NCBI GenBank assembly: GCA_944323395.1
Contig: CALUSI010000018.1
Location: 1-36,301 of the forward strand
Source: Candidatus Gastranaerophilales bacterium
GTDB lineage: Bacteria; Cyanobacteriota; Vampirovibrionia; Gastranaerophilales; Gastranaerophilaceae
Reading direction: 5' to 3'
DNA: 36,301 nucleotides
Every line of letters starts with the position of its first letter. Position 1 is the first letter of the stretch. The notes beneath the pieces were generated by a model that was not told the origin of the DNA, searched no databases, and worked only from the letters and a program-made list of their open reading frames with translations. This document shows positions 34,142 through 36,301 of the stretch, in pieces. The position numbers were made by a program, and so were the translations under genes.

Positions 34142-34154
34142 AAACCCAACCTAC
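34142..34154 (-). repeat. left 13-bp inverted repeat flanking rloAB
   Basis: AAACCCAACCTAC here is the exact reverse complement of GTAGGTTGGGTTT at 36209-36221. The pair brackets the two-gene rloB-rloA module. A related TTGGGTT word at 34083-34089 can pair with this arm locally. Confidence 0.6.
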
Positions 34155-34187
34155 AGAATCTTTCTAATAATAATAAATAATTTAGAA

Positions 34188-34808
34188 TTAAAATATATCT
34201 CTAAATTTATTTAATTCTTCTACTAGTTTATAAACAGTGGTTGATGGATTATTTCTTTCTGGATTCTCATTTGAATAGGAGCCTAAAAGGCTTTTTGCAT
34301 TTTTGATAGCTGTATTTTCTTTGTCACAAATAAGACCATATATTTCAGTAGAATTCTTTTTATATTCTTTCCCTAATAATCTACTAAGTATTTTACAATA
34401 CTGTGCTCGTGAAATTCCTGTGTTATAGTAATTAAAATGTAAAAGATACCAAAGTTCAAATGCCTCATTTGAATATGCTATATGTATGTTTTTATATTTT
34501 GCTACCATTTGAAAAGCTCTATTAAAATGATATGGTTTAAAAGAATCTCTATCGAAAACACACCATACTTGAGAATAGTCTTTATGATGTTTTATAGCAG
34601 TTTTTGTTATTGTATCTGTATTATAACCTAATCCCCTTATTTCAACATTCGATAATCTATATTTGAGCTTAATACTATTAAAATAATTTGGCTCGGTTTT
34701 TTCTCCTTCACATAATATTAAAATATTATCTAATAATTGTTTTTTATTATGTCTTTTTCTAACTTCTTTTTGTAATTTAGCTTTTTTGAATAAATCATCT
34801 GTACCCAT
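34188..34808 (-). CDS. rloB: RloB-family protein (TOPRIM-like), AbiLii-type defence component
   Basis: The 206-aa protein matches the RloB family: ILILCEGEKTEPNYFN (residues 29-44), VWCVFDRDSF (81-90) and NEAFELWYLLHF near residue 112-123. The conserved Glu near the start and the D-x-D pair resemble a TOPRIM-type metal site. RloB occurs beside RloA ATPases in restriction-linked loci and, as AbiLii, in the AbiL abortive-infection system. The start is the ATG at 34808 with GGGG seven bases upstream, 13 bp after the rloA stop; the longer frame uses TTG. The likely role is as effector of an ATPase-sensed anti-phage response. The exact activity is not established here. Confidence 0.88.
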   Translation of the reverse strand: MGTDDLFKKAKLQKEVRKRHNKKQLLDNILILCEGEKTEPNYFNSIKLKYRLSNVEIRGLGYNTDTITKTAIKHHKDYSQVWCVFDRDSFKPYHFNRAFQMVAKYKNIHIAYSNEAFELWYLLHFNYYNTGISRAQYCKILSRLLGKEYKKNSTEIYGLICDKENTAIKNAKSLLGSYSNENPERNNPSTTVYKLVEELNKFRDIF

Positions 34809-34821
34809 TAGCAACCCCAAT

Positions 34822-36072
34822 TTATTTTAAATCATTGCCTAATAGTCCATATTCATCAATAAACGGAACAGCTTTATATCTACCTTCAAGGTAATCTTTA
34901 TAAAAAGTTCTATCAGCTCTGATATTGTAATCATATAAAGAGTATAGATGAGATTCCCCATATTTATTTTTATCAACAAAATATATTTGATCTCGTCTAA
35001 AATACTTGTTGCTTAATAAATTTGTATCGTGCGTATTGAAAATGAATTGAGCATTTTTATTTTTTAGATGAAATAATTTAATTAAAAATCTTGAAACTAA
35101 AGGATGTAAATTACATTCCATTTCATCAATAACTAAAACACCTTCTTGATTAATTGTTTCTAAAATAGGGCCAATTAAAGAAAATAAATTTTGGGTTCCC
35201 TTTGATTCATTTTCATAAAAATCAAATTCTACAATTCCAGAATCGATATTACTACAATCGTACTTATTATGAAATGTCTTAATTTCAGGCATAAGTTTAG
35301 GTTTATGACCAGAAGCTCTTAACTTAGATAGTTCATCTTGAATAATTTTAGGAATCTTATTTTCATCTCTTTCCAGTAGTTTAAGATCGGAAATTGAAAA
35401 ATCAGCAATTTTTAAGATTTCCATAAACTCATTTTTATTATTAGAGTTTTCTAAATAATTAACAGTTATAGGATTATAAGTTTCAAAACCCTCAATAATA
35501 TTTAAATTGTAAAACCATTTTAAAATAGACTCTGAAATAACACCGTTAAATTGGGCTACAACAGACAAAAATAAAGCATTTTTTCTTGTTAATTCAACTA
35601 CTTTAGAACCTTCTTTAAATTTTGTTCCAATTTTAATTTTTTGTTCATGTCTTTCAAATAATAATGATTCTTTTACTTTACTTGCAGCAAATAACCATTC
35701 GTCTACTACAATGGAATTATTTAGGCAAAAACCATATCGATACTTAATATTATCTTTAATAAAGACAAATTCAAATAAACTAGGTTCATTTTCTGTGGTT
35801 GTAGATAACAAAAAGGGAATTACTGGAATTTTTTCATTTGCTTGGGTATCTTTTGATGAAGATAAAATAAATTTTTTTGCAAAATTCATTGCTTTAAACA
35901 AATTACTTTTTCCACTGGCATTTGCTCCAAAAAATGCTGCACTTTTTAATAATTTATAATTCAAAACGGGAATGGTATTTTCTTCGTGTTGAGTAATATT
36001 AGAGGCAAGCATTTCAAGGCTATTTAGTTCTTTAAATGATAAAAAATTTTGTACTGAAAATTTTACAAGCAT
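34822..36072 (-). CDS. rloA: RloA-type AAA ATPase (AbiLi-like), defence sensor
   Basis: The 416-aa protein is an ABC/SMC-like ATPase of the OLD/RloA group. The N-terminal strand VKFSVQNFLSFKEL is typical, Walker A is GANASGKSN (residues 49-57), a signature-like KGTQNLFSLIGPIL lies near 285, Walker B is VLVIDEMECNLHP near 310, and the H-loop is FNTHDTNLLS near 340. There is no long coiled-coil or nuclease domain, so the paired RloB must supply the effector part. GAGG lies five bases before the ATG, and a near-consensus sigma70 promoter precedes it. The pair is set at a tRNA-linked repeat region, a common place for defence cargo. Confidence 0.92.
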   Translation of the reverse strand: MLVKFSVQNFLSFKELNSLEMLASNITQHEENTIPVLNYKLLKSAAFFGANASGKSNLFKAMNFAKKFILSSSKDTQANEKIPVIPFLLSTTTENEPSLFEFVFIKDNIKYRYGFCLNNSIVVDEWLFAASKVKESLLFERHEQKIKIGTKFKEGSKVVELTRKNALFLSVVAQFNGVISESILKWFYNLNIIEGFETYNPITVNYLENSNNKNEFMEILKIADFSISDLKLLERDENKIPKIIQDELSKLRASGHKPKLMPEIKTFHNKYDCSNIDSGIVEFDFYENESKGTQNLFSLIGPILETINQEGVLVIDEMECNLHPLVSRFLIKLFHLKNKNAQFIFNTHDTNLLSNKYFRRDQIYFVDKNKYGESHLYSLYDYNIRADRTFYKDYLEGRYKAVPFIDEYGLLGNDLK

Positions 36073-36092
36073 ACGAACCTCGTTTTATAAAT

Positions 36093-36121
36093 ATTTTACA
36101 GTATTTTAAATTAAAAGTCAA
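36093..36121 (-). promoter_or_regulatory. sigma70-type promoter of rloAB
   Basis: On the minus strand TTGACT and TAAAAT are separated by exactly 17 bases, close to the TTGACA-N17-TATAAT consensus. The -10 box ends 21 bp before the rloA ATG. Confidence 0.65.
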
Positions 36122-36208
36122 TCTTGTGAGAAATTTTCGTAAAATAGTCGATTTTCTGTTTGTTTTATTTTAAATATTGGAGTAACCGTATTTTAGATAG
36201 TAAAGCCC

Positions 36209-36240
36209 GTAGGTTGGGTTTATGTGATCTGTACCCATTA
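36209..36240 (+). repeat. right inverted repeat of the rloAB module and a 14-bp repeat of the rloB start
   Basis: 36209-36221 is the inverted partner of 34142-34154. Just beyond, 36227-36240 repeats 34797-34810 exactly (14 bases, same orientation), which is the sequence over the rloB start codon. The rest of 36073-36301 shows no gene apart from a 22-codon frame that begins at this copy. Confidence 0.55.
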
Positions 36241-36301
36241 AATAGGACTATTTTGGTAGGATAAAAGAAAATTTCTATAAATAACAGGTGCCATTTTCTT
36301 T

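Noticed and set aside
36170-36238. 22-codon minus-strand frame starting MGTDHIN
   Set aside because: It is too short and shares only the 14-bp repeat with the rloB start; no SD was seen.

Overview
The window looks like chromosome from an AT-rich (roughly 30% GC), diderm, cyanobacteria-related gut-type bacterium, most probably the Melainabacteria/Gastranaerophilales group. The first bases are the 3' end of a 5S rRNA that resembles plastid and cyanobacterial 5S. There is a lipid A cluster (lpxD-lpxC-fabZ-lpxA) and a set of proteins that I associate with that lineage. The placement is inferred from sequence character and was not tested by a search.

Layout. 1-80: tail of an rRNA operon and its terminator. 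303-1334: radical SAM protein. 1442-7970: minus-strand genes fabF, a GH38 alpha-mannosidase, a zinc metallopeptidase, cutA and a GlcD-type FAD oxidase. 8131-9875: an exported trypsin-like protease converging on a 59-aa four-cysteine gene and an NfnA/SudB-like ferredoxin:NADP reductase subunit. 10036-13902: a small protein behind a sigma28-like promoter, then a membrane protein with comEC and a small exported coiled-coil protein. 14009-23510, plus strand: mfd, a lipoprotein PpiC/SurA-type isomerase, a terminator, then hldE(rfaE2)-lpxD-lpxC-fabZ-lpxA-M29 aminopeptidase with 0-61 bp gaps. 23552-33377: accessory genes, including an exported PD-(D/E)XK-like protein, a divergent GH77 enzyme, a Gly/Ser-rich protein, an 'MGLAASQAR' coiled-coil protein with a second sigma28-like promoter, two related membrane proteins, UDP-glucose dehydrogenase and a 5'-nucleotidase-like metallophosphatase. 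33443-36240: tRNA-Pro(GGG) with partial tRNA copies on both sides, 2.5 tandem 135-bp repeats starting at the tRNA 3' end, and an RloA-RloB (AbiL-type) defence pair between short inverted repeats.

The parts most likely to be undescribed are three. (1) A shared N-terminal signature (M-[KR]-I-[NT]-x-[LIV] followed by a short Asn-rich stretch and F-x-G or F-G) occurs on five otherwise unrelated proteins, including enzymes; it may be a targeting or export tag. (2) A small sigma28-type regulon links two unannotated proteins that have no flagellar neighbours. (3) A tRNA-anchored repeat array borders a defence module.

Several starts were moved from the longest open frame to an internal ATG with a better Shine-Dalgarno (SD) sequence (fabF, comEC, hldE, lpxD, rloB and others). 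One real gene (8835-9014) is very short and easily missed.
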